Origin: GCA-2698665 sp047611265
GTDB lineage: Bacteria > Pseudomonadota > Gammaproteobacteria > GCA-002705445 > GCA-002716945
Assembly (NCBI GenBank): GCA_047611265.1
Contig: JBLFWM010000002.1
Span: forward strand, 124,001 to 188,000
Length of the DNA: 64,000 nucleotides
Reading direction: 5' to 3'
Both the position numbers and the translations under genes were made by a program. The first letter of the stretch is position 1. Each line of letters starts with the position of its first letter. Under the pieces are notes generated by a model. That model was not told the origin of the DNA and searched no databases. It saw only the letters and a list, made by a program, of their open reading frames with translations. This document shows, piece by piece, positions 1 through 7,496 of the stretch.

Positions 1-937
1 TAAAAGGTGTTTTAAAATCAATTTGTAGATCTTGGTATTTAAAACTAGAGCTAAAATTCAGTGAACTGATAATTTTACTAAATAAATTTTCTATTAAAGA
101 CATTAGGTATATATAATCTTGATAGGCGCAATAAAATTCTATCATTGTGAACTCTGGATTATGTTTAACAGAAAGCCCTTCATTACGAAAACTTCTATTA
201 ATCTCAAAAACTTTTTCATATCCACCAATAATGCAGCGTTTTAAAAATAATTCTGGAGCTATTCTTAAATATAAATCAAGATCCAAAGAGTTATGATGAG
301 TAACAAATGGTTTTGCAGCAGCGCCGCCAGGTATCATATGCATCATTGGCGTTTCCACCTCTAAATAATCATCTTCTATAAAAAAGTTTCTAATCTGAGA
401 TACTATTTTTGAACGTGTTTTAAACAAGATTTTAGTTTCTGGGTTTATCATTAAATCTAAATATCTTTGCCTATATTTAATCTCAATATCAGCTATGCCG
501 TGAAACTTCTCCGGTAGAGGCCTTAAAGATTTTGACAAAAGCATAATTGATGAAGTGTTGATAGTTAATTCACCAGTTCTCGTCTTAAATAAGACTCCTT
601 CAATTCCCACAATATCTCCTAAATCTAAATTATTAAATAAAGCGTAACTGTCTTCCCCTACTTGTTTTTTTTGCAAATAAATTTGTATATTTCCACTTTC
701 ATCATGTAAGTTTGCAAAAGATGAGTTGCCCATATTTCTTATTGTTAATAATCTTCCTGCAATAGAAACGGGTATATTTTTTTCAGCTATATCTTCTTTT
801 TCAAGATCTCTGTACTTGTCACTAATATTATTAGCATAATCTTTTTTTCTAAAGGTATTTGGATACGCCTTATTATTTAACTTAATTGCCTCAAGCTTCT
901 TTTTTCTCTCAGTAATTAATTTGTTTTCCTCTGTCAT
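1..937 (-). CDS. lysS: Lysyl-tRNA synthetase, class II (5' part; gene runs off the window)
   Basis: Charges tRNA-Lys with lysine in the cytoplasm. The first 312 codons are present of a family length near 500. The N-terminal OB-fold (about residues 55-150, with RNMGNSSFANLHDESG) is followed by RPLPEKFHGIADIE, motif 1 (ending EVETPMM), the IPGGAAAKPFVTHHN loop and motif 2 (FRNEGLSVKHNPEFTMIE). These match bacterial class II LysRS closely. The ATG at 937 lies one base after the prfB stop, so the gene is probably translationally coupled to prfB; the prfB-lysS pair is conserved in gammaproteobacteria. The catalytic C-terminus lies outside the window. Confidence 0.97.
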   Translation of the reverse strand, partial: MTEENKLITERKKKLEAIKLNNKAYPNTFRKKDYANNISDKYRDLEKEDIAEKNIPVSIAGRLLTIRNMGNSSFANLHDESGNIQIYLQKKQVGEDSYALFNNLDLGDIVGIEGVLFKTRTGELTINTSSIMLLSKSLRPLPEKFHGIADIEIKYRQRYLDLMINPETKILFKTRSKIVSQIRNFFIEDDYLEVETPMMHMIPGGAAAKPFVTHHNSLDLDLYLRIAPELFLKRCIIGGYEKVFEINRSFRNEGLSVKHNPEFTMIEFYCAYQDYIYLMSLIENLFSKIISSLNFSSSFKYQDLQIDFKTPF

Positions 938-938
938 T

Positions 939-2049
939 CTAAAGTCCTTCTTTCAAGCTTTTTTCAATAAAAGCATCTAAGTCACCGTCTAATACGGCCT
1001 GTATATTACCAGTCTCATGCTTTGTTCTTAAATCTTTTATCCTACAGTCATCCAAGACATATGATCTTATCTGACTACCCCATGATATATCGGATTTTTC
1101 TGATTCAACTTTATTCTTAATTTCATTTTTTTTAGTCATTTCAAATAAATATAGTTTAGCACGTAATTGTTTCATCGCACTTTCTTTGTTTTTATGTTGC
1201 GATCTACCATTCTGACACTGAGTTACAATTTTACTAGGGAGATGTGTAATTCTTACAGCTGATTCTGTTGTATTTACATGTTGGCCACCTGCCCCACTAG
1301 CTCTATAAACATCAACACGTAAATCAGCAGGGTTAAGATTAATTTTAATATCTTCATTAATTTGAGGATATACAAAAACAGATGCGAACGATGTATGTCT
1401 TCTGCTCCCTGAATCAAAGGGAGATTTTCTTACCAGTCTATGCACACCTGTCTCCGTTCTTAGCCATCCATATGCATATAAACCATTAACTTTAATTGTT
1501 GCGCTTTTGTAACCTGCAACCTCTCCTTCAGAAAGCTCAACAACCTCGTGTGAAAATTTTTTAGATTCTAACCAGCGCAGATACATTCTAAGAAGCATCG
1601 CCACCCAATCTTGTGCTTCTGTTCCTCCAGAGCCTGACTGAATATCAACATATGCATCATACTGATCTTCTTTTTGCTTAAACATTTGCGTTGTTTCTAA
1701 CAACCCTATTTCTTTTTCTAAATCACTGGATATTTGAATCATTTCATCTACCATCTCTTTATTATCTGAAACTATCCCATCATCCAGCAATGATGTTATT
1801 GTGTACTGAATAAGATCAATATCATCTTGAATTTTAATAAGATTTTGAAGTAGATCTTGTTTATGTTTTTGTTCTTTCTGTAAGGCTAGTAATTTAACTT
1901 TATCTGACCAGTTTTCTTCAAGCGCTAACTCTGATGATAAAAAATCTAATTTCCCTTGGATGGAGTCATAGTCAAACTAACCTCCGGACTTCAGCAAGTC
2001 TTTTTGCGAAACTTTTATTTTTTTCCAGCACATCTTCTATATTAGGCAT
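939..2049 (-). CDS. prfB: Peptide chain release factor 2, with programmed +1 frameshift
   Basis: Terminates translation at UGA and UAA. The gene is in two frames. Frame 0 begins at ATG 2049 (MPNIEDVLEKNKSFAKRLAE...) and reaches an in-frame TGA at 1974-1972 after 25 codons. The +1 frame continues from GAC at 1973 to the stop at 939, giving 369 residues (family about 365). The shift site reads CGGAGG TTA GTT TGA C: an internal Shine-Dalgarno, then the P-site codon and UGA in the same spacing as in E. coli. The SPF stop-reading tripeptide is near residue 209 and the GGQ peptidyl-hydrolysis motif near 254. RF2 senses its own level through this UGA. The P-site codon is GUU, not the usual CUU. The first 8 bases overlap the upstream nuclease gene. 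Confidence 0.95.
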
Positions 2050-2707
2050 AAATATTCTCTGTTAGTTTTGAAAAAACATCTAATCTCTCAAACCATTTTT
2101 CTTTGTAAGAGTCTAGTTCTTGACCAGATATAACTGTCTTTTCAAACTCTCCATTTCTTATAGCTAAAAATACAATAAGAGAGTCAATATTTGTTTTATA
2201 CTGCCAGTCATGCGCTACAGCATAAGCTGCTAACTGTAAAAAATGTTCCTCCATTTCTTCTTTGGTTTTTTTTCTATATGATGATTTATAGTCAATTACT
2301 GATAATCTCTCGTCTTTTTTCCCAATAAGATCTATTGTTCCGGCATATAAGTTTTTATATAAAACTGAAACTTCAGTACCCCAAGCTTCATCTAGGTTAT
2401 CAATAAAATTATCTATAATAATCTGTGCTAATTTTTTAGCTATAACATAATTTTTGGTATCACTATGAAAGCTATCATCCCTGGAAACATAGTGCTCTAA
2501 ATATTTATGCATGTAATTACCTATCTCCATAGAATCAGTTTTATAATTTAAATTAAAATTTATTGGCTGTTTTGGGTTGGTTAGTCTAAGTATACTGGTT
2601 ACACTCGGAACATTGAGATTTTCTGAAACAGAGTAGAAGCGAATATTATTTATTTTATTAACATGGTAAACAGGATAATTGTATTTTTCTCTAAAAGAAC
2701 TAATCAT
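2042..2707 (-). CDS. PD-(D/E)XK nuclease, RecB/MGME1-like exonuclease
   Basis: Probable single-domain DNA exonuclease of 221 residues. Visible motifs in order are a helix with H67 (IGNYMHKYLEHY), E112, D126 in AGTIDLIG, the D139-Y-K141 signature in SVIDYKSS, and a QLAAYA motif (Q158, Y162). This is the arrangement of RecB-family PD-(D/E)XK nucleases, including Cas4-like and MGME1-like exonucleases. It sits between the MerR-type regulator (2 nt away) and prfB (8 nt overlap) in a translation operon, so the context does not reveal its substrate. No helicase or partner is nearby. The family call is firm; a role in replication or repair is inference. Confidence 0.75.
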   Translation of the reverse strand: MISSFREKYNYPVYHVNKINNIRFYSVSENLNVPSVTSILRLTNPKQPINFNLNYKTDSMEIGNYMHKYLEHYVSRDDSFHSDTKNYVIAKKLAQIIIDNFIDNLDEAWGTEVSVLYKNLYAGTIDLIGKKDERLSVIDYKSSYRKKTKEEMEEHFLQLAAYAVAHDWQYKTNIDSLIVFLAIRNGEFEKTVISGQELDSYKEKWFERLDVFSKLTENIYA

Positions 2708-2709
2708 AG

Positions 2710-3063
2710 TTATCTTTTAAGGATAGATAAAATATTTTCAAGATCAGACTTAATTTGAGCTACCATATGCTTGTCAGTTAATGGCTCCACTTTGCCTTGA
2801 TCACTATTTATCATATTTTTAGCACCCTCTATGGTAAAGCCTTTGTCTTGCAATAACCCTTTAATCCTTAAAATCATCACAAGGTCTTTTTGTTGATAAT
2901 ACCTTCTATTTCCTTTTCTTTTTATAGGATCTAATTCTGCGAATTCTTGTTCCCAATATCTGAGAACATGAGCTTTTACATCGCAAATTTTAGAGGCTTC
3001 TCCAATAGTAAAATATCTTTTATTTGGTATAACAGGAGTATTTTTATTCTGATTTTCCATCAT
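2710..3063 (-). CDS. MerR-family transcriptional regulator downstream of ihfA
   Basis: A 117-residue protein with an N-terminal MerR winged helix-turn-helix (about residues 16-85). It has YFTIGEASKICDVKAHVLRY, then WEQEFAEL and NRRYYQQKDLVMILRIKGLL, followed by a short helix. No cysteine-rich metal site or effector domain follows. It occupies the place of the small MerR-like gene that follows ihfA in many gammaproteobacteria, whose target is not known to me. Its start overlaps the ihfA end by 20 bases, so it is probably co-translated. The first two codons are both ATG. Confidence 0.85.
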   Translation of the reverse strand: MMENQNKNTPVIPNKRYFTIGEASKICDVKAHVLRYWEQEFAELDPIKRKGNRRYYQQKDLVMILRIKGLLQDKGFTIEGAKNMINSDQGKVEPLTDKHMVAQIKSDLENILSILKR

Positions 3064-3343
3064 ACGCTTCTAGTTTATTTTTTAATTTAAGCCCAGACTT
3101 AAAGGTAACCACTCTTCTCTCTGAAATTGTAACATTCTCTCCAGTTTTTGGATTTCTGCCCGGTCTAGCCACCTTATCCCTAAGAATAAAGTTACCAAAA
3201 CCAGAGAATTTTATATCATTACCTTCTTCAAGAGTATTTTTAATCATCTCAAAAAATTCTTCGATAAATTCTTTGGCTTCCCTTTTGTTAAGACCAACTT
3301 CGTCATGTATTACTTCAACAAGTGAGTTCTTCGTAATTGTCAT
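3044..3343 (-). CDS. ihfA: Integration host factor subunit alpha
   Basis: Sequence-specific DNA-bending protein that pairs with IHF-beta (encoded at 58311-58601). The 99 residues have the HU/IHF fold. The beta-arm segment is GRNPKTGENVTISERRVVTF, with the intercalating proline within RNPKTGE, preceded by IKFSGFGNFILRDKVAR. It follows pheT by 2 nt and overlaps the MerR-type gene. The order pheS-pheT-ihfA is conserved in gammaproteobacteria and supports alpha rather than beta. Confidence 0.95.
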   Translation of the reverse strand: MTITKNSLVEVIHDEVGLNKREAKEFIEEFFEMIKNTLEEGNDIKFSGFGNFILRDKVARPGRNPKTGENVTISERRVVTFKSGLKLKNKLEAYDGKSE

Positions 3344-3345
3344 TA

Positions 3346-5364
3346 TTATATTCTAATTATTGCTTCGTGTTTGTTCTTCAGTAGACTTATTATCTTTGTC
3401 ATCTCATCACTAATCTGATTATCAGTTAAAGTGCTTAGTTTGTCTTGGAACATAAATTCAATAGTCATACTTTTTTTCCCCATTCCAAACTCAGCCTTAT
3501 TATAGAATATATCACTTATTCTAATATTTATCATATAGTTAAATGATTTTCTTTCTACTGCATCTGTTATATCATTCGCAAGAATATTGTCATCAACCAA
3601 AATAGTCAAGTCTCTCTTGATCTTGGGAAATATAGAGATTTTCTTATATTTAATATCTTCAGCACCAACAATCTTATCTATCATTAATTCGAAATAAAAT
3701 ATTGTATTTTTGATAGAATATTGGGCATATAAAGACTTATCAGGTTCTCCGCAATATCCTACAATTTTATTATTTTGCTTTATAACTGCCTGACAAGTCT
3801 TGCTGAGATAATTAATGCCTGCGTAGGTTTCAAAACTTAAGTTTGGTAACACAGATAATAGATCACCTTTTAAATCAAAAAACGAAAGCTTGTCCTGGTC
3901 ATTTTTTAAATTAGATTCTGAATTAACCCCAGAAATTGCTCCAGCAAAAATATTTTCTTCAATAACCTTTTTATCACTATGTTTTATATAAGTTTTTCCA
4001 GATTCAAATATTCTTAAATTAAGGTTTTTCCTACTGAAATTATAACTACAAGTATTTAGAATACTATTTATCATAGATCCTCTTAGCTCTGCCTTATCCT
4101 CGGATATTGGATTCATAAGACTAATAATTTTAGATCTTAATATATGGTTATCTTGATCACCTTTTGGAATAAAGCTAAACGAAATTACCTCATTGTAACC
4201 ACGTGCTACCAATGAGTCTGAGTAATCATTAGTTTTATCTGAAGTGTTTCTGATATTATTTATCGAGTTGGAGCTTAAAGTTGGAGTAAAATTATTATAA
4301 CCATACACTCTAGCAACTTCCTCAACGAGGTCTTCTGGTATCGCAATATCAAATCTATGGCTAGGCACAGTTATCTTTAGTCTTGTTTTCTTCTTTTCTG
4401 GATTAAAACCAAGATATTTGAGTGTTTGAACTATGAAGCTAGAAGGTATCTTTATACCTAAAGATGATTCAAATAAATCAGGATTAATTAAAATACTCTT
4501 GTCTATATGCTTAGCTATTTTTGAAGCAGAAGATTGATTGAAGAAATAATTATCAATATCTGTATATTCTTTCAAGATGGTAAGAACTCTACCAAGTGAA
4601 TATTCATTCAAGAGCGGGTCAACTCCTCTTTCAAATCTATATGACGCATCTGTTTGTAAGCGAAAAAATTTTGAAGATTTTCTGATTATATTTGGTGTGA
4701 AATAAGCTGATTCAATAATGATACTCTTAGTTTTAACGCTAACCGAAGAGTCTTCTGATCCTATCACGCCAGCTATTGCCTGAGGTTTCTCATCATCTGA
4801 TATAACAGGAGTGTCTGTCGTTAAAGCATAACTCTGACCATCCAGAGCATTTAATTTTTCATTTTTTTTTGCATATCTTACATTGATATTTCCAGTAAAT
4901 TTTTGACCATCAAACGCATGCATTGGCTGGCCATTCTCAAGCATGACATAATTCAGCACATCTACTATAAAATTAATTTTTTTTAACCCACACGCCTCAA
5001 GTCTTTCTTTTATAAAAAGAGGGGTTGCAACTGAGTTATCAATGCTTTTAATAACTAAGACGCTATACGAAGGACTAATTTTCTTATCTATATTTGAAAA
5101 GATATTTTCTTTTGATTTTACAAATTTTATATATTTTGGAAGAGATATCTTTTTTTTATATATAGGGCTTATGTCTCTAGCAATACCTATAATTGATAAA
5201 CAGTCAGCTCTATTAGGCGTCATATCAATGTCTATTATAGTGTCTTTTTTAGTTTTAACTATAGATGATACCTCTAGTCCCAACGATGTTAGTTCTTCAG
5301 TAAAAATATCATTTTTTTTAATATTAGGAACGTATTCTTTTAACCAATTCAAGCTAATTTTCAT
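3346..5364 (-). CDS. pheT: Phenylalanyl-tRNA synthetase beta subunit lacking the N-terminal OB-fold
   Basis: Beta chain of the alpha2-beta2 PheRS. It has 672 residues, against about 795 in E. coli. It starts normally (MKISLNWLKEYV ... LGLEVSSIV), but after about residue 38 jumps to DIDMTPNRADCLSIIG, which in E. coli lies after residue 150. The EMAP-II/OB-fold tRNA-binding domain (B2) is therefore missing. The B3/B4 editing region (FIKERLEACGL, VDVLNYVMLENGQPMHAFDG), B5, the catalytic-like core (EEVARVYGYNNFTP) and the C-terminal ferredoxin-fold anticodon-binding domain (about 580-672) are present. It starts 2 nt after pheS. The reading frame is intact throughout, so this is not a frameshift. 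Confidence 0.95.
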   Translation of the reverse strand: MKISLNWLKEYVPNIKKNDIFTEELTSLGLEVSSIVKTKKDTIIDIDMTPNRADCLSIIGIARDISPIYKKKISLPKYIKFVKSKENIFSNIDKKISPSYSVLVIKSIDNSVATPLFIKERLEACGLKKINFIVDVLNYVMLENGQPMHAFDGQKFTGNINVRYAKKNEKLNALDGQSYALTTDTPVISDDEKPQAIAGVIGSEDSSVSVKTKSIIIESAYFTPNIIRKSSKFFRLQTDASYRFERGVDPLLNEYSLGRVLTILKEYTDIDNYFFNQSSASKIAKHIDKSILINPDLFESSLGIKIPSSFIVQTLKYLGFNPEKKKTRLKITVPSHRFDIAIPEDLVEEVARVYGYNNFTPTLSSNSINNIRNTSDKTNDYSDSLVARGYNEVISFSFIPKGDQDNHILRSKIISLMNPISEDKAELRGSMINSILNTCSYNFSRKNLNLRIFESGKTYIKHSDKKVIEENIFAGAISGVNSESNLKNDQDKLSFFDLKGDLLSVLPNLSFETYAGINYLSKTCQAVIKQNNKIVGYCGEPDKSLYAQYSIKNTIFYFELMIDKIVGAEDIKYKKISIFPKIKRDLTILVDDNILANDITDAVERKSFNYMINIRISDIFYNKAEFGMGKKSMTIEFMFQDKLSTLTDNQISDEMTKIISLLKNKHEAIIRI

Positions 5365-5366
5365 AA

Positions 5367-6347
5367 TTACTTTAACCCTTTGAATTGCGATAAAAATGAA
5401 ATATCATTTTCGTAAAACATTCTCAGATCCACTATATCATATTTAAGCATAGCCAATCTTTCAATACCTAGGCCAAATGCAAACCCAGAGTATTGTTTAG
5501 TATTAATTTTAACATTTGATAAAACATTTGGATGAACCATTCCGCAACCAAGGACCTCAAGCCATTTACCTTTGAATTTGATATCTAACTCTGCTGATGG
5601 CTCCGTAAACGGGAAATAAGAGGGCCTGAAACGTATCTCCATATCTTTTCCGAAAAATTCTTTGATGAAATTAATTAAAACTCCTTTTAAGTGACAAAAA
5701 TTAACATTTTTATCAACATAAAGACCCTCTATTTGATGAAACATGGGTGAGTGCGTGGGGTCAGAGTCACATCTGTAAACTTTCCCTGGAGTCATGATTT
5801 TTAACGGTGCTTTATTAGATAGCATTGATCTTATTTGAACAGATGAAGTATGTGTTCTTAGGAGCTTATTATCAGATACATAAAAGGTGTCATGCATGTC
5901 TCTTGCTGGATGAGTATCCGGGATATTTAATGCTTCAAAATTATGAAACTCATCTTCGATTTCAATACCGCTTACTGATGCAAACCCATAGCTACTTAAT
6001 ATTGATGTAATTTTATTTATAGTAATTGAAATTGGATGCCTAGATCCCATAGATATATTTTTTCCAGGCAAAGTTACATCGACAAAGTTATCATTTTCTT
6101 TTGCTTTCTGAATGTTATTGAGCTCTAGAGTAATTAGCTCTTGTGTTTGATTTTTTAAAATATTCAGGGATTTTCCCAGCTCTTTTCTTTCTTCTAAACC
6201 AGAGTCTTTTAATTTGCCAAATTCATTCGTGACAATCCCAGTTTTACCAAGATAATGTGCTTTAATATTTGCAACATCATGAGGAGATTTGCATTCCTTT
6301 AATTTCTCTCTAAGTTCTGAAATTAGTGAAGTATAATTTTTTGGCAC
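5367..6347 (-). CDS. pheS: Phenylalanyl-tRNA synthetase alpha subunit
   Basis: Catalytic alpha chain of PheRS (326 residues; E. coli 327). An N-terminal coiled coil (about 1-85) precedes the class II core with GSRHPISI, motif 2 (GKVYRCDSDPTHSPMFHQIE), FTEPSAELDI and motif 3 (FAFGLGIERLAMLKYDI). It is 13 nt downstream of rplT and 2 nt upstream of pheT. There is no room for a pheM-type leader peptide and attenuator, so expression probably depends on the upstream operon. Confidence 0.97.
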   Translation of the reverse strand: MPKNYTSLISELREKLKECKSPHDVANIKAHYLGKTGIVTNEFGKLKDSGLEERKELGKSLNILKNQTQELITLELNNIQKAKENDNFVDVTLPGKNISMGSRHPISITINKITSILSSYGFASVSGIEIEDEFHNFEALNIPDTHPARDMHDTFYVSDNKLLRTHTSSVQIRSMLSNKAPLKIMTPGKVYRCDSDPTHSPMFHQIEGLYVDKNVNFCHLKGVLINFIKEFFGKDMEIRFRPSYFPFTEPSAELDIKFKGKWLEVLGCGMVHPNVLSNVKINTKQYSGFAFGLGIERLAMLKYDIVDLRMFYENDISFLSQFKGLK

Positions 6348-6360
6348 AAGTAAAAAATAG

Positions 6361-6714
6361 CTATTTTTGACTAGCTATAGAATTTACGATAGCTGTAAAG
6401 TTTTCAGCATTATTCACTGCTAAATCAGCTAACATTTTCCTGTTAATTGTAATATCTGCCTTTTTGAGTTGATCCATCAATTGGCTATAAGACATATTGT
6501 TCAATCTTGCAGCTGCATTAATTTTTGTTATCCACAATGATCTAAATTGTCTTTTTCTTTGTTTTCTACCAATATACGCATATTGCCCAGCTTTTATAAC
6601 TGCTTGTTTAGCGACCCTATATACTTTGCTTCTGGCACCCTTGTAACCTTTTGCTAATTTCAATACTTTCTTGTGTCTTGCATGTGCAACTACACCACGT
6701 TTTACGCGCGCCAT
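6361..6714 (-). CDS. rplT: 50S ribosomal protein L20
   Basis: Assembly protein of the large subunit (117 residues, the usual length). It begins MARVKRGVVAHARHKKVLK and contains AYIGRKQRKRQFRSLWI and KINAAARLNNMSYSQLM, all typical of L20. An AGGAG Shine-Dalgarno lies 6-7 nt before the ATG. The gene follows rpmI by 13 nt. In E. coli L20 represses its own operon; the pseudoknot region used there would fall in the short infC-rpmI segment here, and I cannot confirm it. Confidence 0.98.
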   Translation of the reverse strand: MARVKRGVVAHARHKKVLKLAKGYKGARSKVYRVAKQAVIKAGQYAYIGRKQRKRQFRSLWITKINAAARLNNMSYSQLMDQLKKADITINRKMLADLAVNNAENFTAIVNSIASQK

Positions 6715-6727
6715 AATTTTCTCCTAT

Positions 6728-6922
6728 TTAATATGGTAACATCCTTTTAACCAGTGCTTTATCAGCTTTACTGACTAATAAGTCATCTCTTAGATGTCTT
6801 TTTCTCTTAGAACTCTTTTTGGTTAATATGTGCCTACGATGAGATTGAGCTCTCTTCATTTCATCTGAAGGAGTCTTTGAAAATCTCTTTGCGGCTCCAC
6901 TATGGCTTTTCATTTTTGGCAT
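6728..6922 (-). CDS. rpmI: 50S ribosomal protein L35
   Basis: Small basic large-subunit protein. MPKMKSHSGAAKRF and the RRHILTKKSSKRKRHLR stretch define L35. Two ATG codons are adjacent (6925 and 6922). The second gives the family start MPK and stands 6 nt after GAGG, against 3 nt for the first, so I place the start at 6922 (64 residues). It lies between infC (44 nt upstream) and rplT (13 nt downstream). Confidence 0.97.
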   Translation of the reverse strand: MPKMKSHSGAAKRFSKTPSDEMKRAQSHRRHILTKKSSKRKRHLRDDLLVSKADKALVKRMLPY

Positions 6923-6966
6923 CATCTTCCTCTTATTAGGCTAAAAACGTGTTAAGTATACAGCAA

Positions 6967-7485
6967 TTATTTCTTTGGTGCTATAACCATTACCATTTGT
7001 CTGCCCTCAAATAGCGGTATTTGTTCAACAATTCCTATTTCATCTAAATCTTTCTGCACTCTGTCTAAAACTTCTCGTCCAATCACCTGGTGAGCAATCT
7101 CTCTGCCTCTAAAACGCATGGTTATTTTAGCTTTATCTCCACCATTCAAGAACTTCGTTATGCTTTTCAACTTAACTTGGTAATCGGCTTCCTCTGTGTT
7201 TGGTCTAAATTTAATTTCTTTTACTTGGGTCTGCTTTTGCTTTTTCTTTGCAGCATGAGCTTTTTTTTGATTATCAAATCTAAATTTACCATAGTCCATT
7301 ATTCTACAGACTGGCGGCGTTTGATTGGGTACTATTTCTACTAGATCTAATTCCTCTTCCTTAGCCAATTCTAAAGCTTTTGCGGTATCAAGAACGCCTA
7401 CCTGATCTCCATTTGACGCTATTAACCTAACTTCTAGAACGCTAATCCTCGAATTCATCCTTGGTCTTCTATTAATCGCTATAAT
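6967..7485 (-). CDS. infC: Translation initiation factor IF-3 with non-AUG start
   Basis: Prevents premature subunit joining and proofreads the start codon. Core motifs are PPVCRIMDYGKFRFDNQKKA, VKEIKFRPNTEEADYQVKL and KITMRFRGREIAHQ. The first in-frame ATG (7458) has no spaced Shine-Dalgarno and would cut off the conserved N-terminus. Upstream, in frame, are ATT (7485), ATA (7482) and codons reading INRRPR, matching the RPN-RI-N region of other IF3 proteins. AGGAG at 7494-7490 stands 4 nt before the ATT and 7 nt before the ATA. E. coli infC starts at AUU and is autoregulated because IF3 rejects that codon. I choose ATT (172 residues); ATA is possible. Confidence 0.93.
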   Translation of the reverse strand: MIAINRRPRMNSRISVLEVRLIASNGDQVGVLDTAKALELAKEEELDLVEIVPNQTPPVCRIMDYGKFRFDNQKKAHAAKKKQKQTQVKEIKFRPNTEEADYQVKLKSITKFLNGGDKAKITMRFRGREIAHQVIGREVLDRVQKDLDEIGIVEQIPLFEGRQMVMVIAPKK

Positions 7486-7494
7486 ATTACTCCT
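7483..7494 (-). promoter_or_regulatory. infC: infC ribosome binding site with AUU/AUA initiation codon
   Basis: AGGAG at 7494-7490 lies directly after the thrS stop (7497) and is followed by TAAT and the codons ATT ATA. No ATG, GTG or TTG occurs in frame between this site and 7458. The layout is that of an IF3-autoregulated start as known from E. coli. Confidence 0.75.
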
Positions 7495-7496
7495 AA

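Noticed and set aside
1972..1974. prfB as a pseudogene broken by TGA.
   Set aside because: The Shine-Dalgarno, spacer, UGA-C and reading frame on both sides fit programmed frameshifting, so the gene is functional.
5042..5383. A 113-codon plus-strand frame with hydrophobic product opposite pheT.
   Set aside because: It is antisense to conserved pheT sequence; hydrophobic antisense frames are common opposite AT-rich genes.
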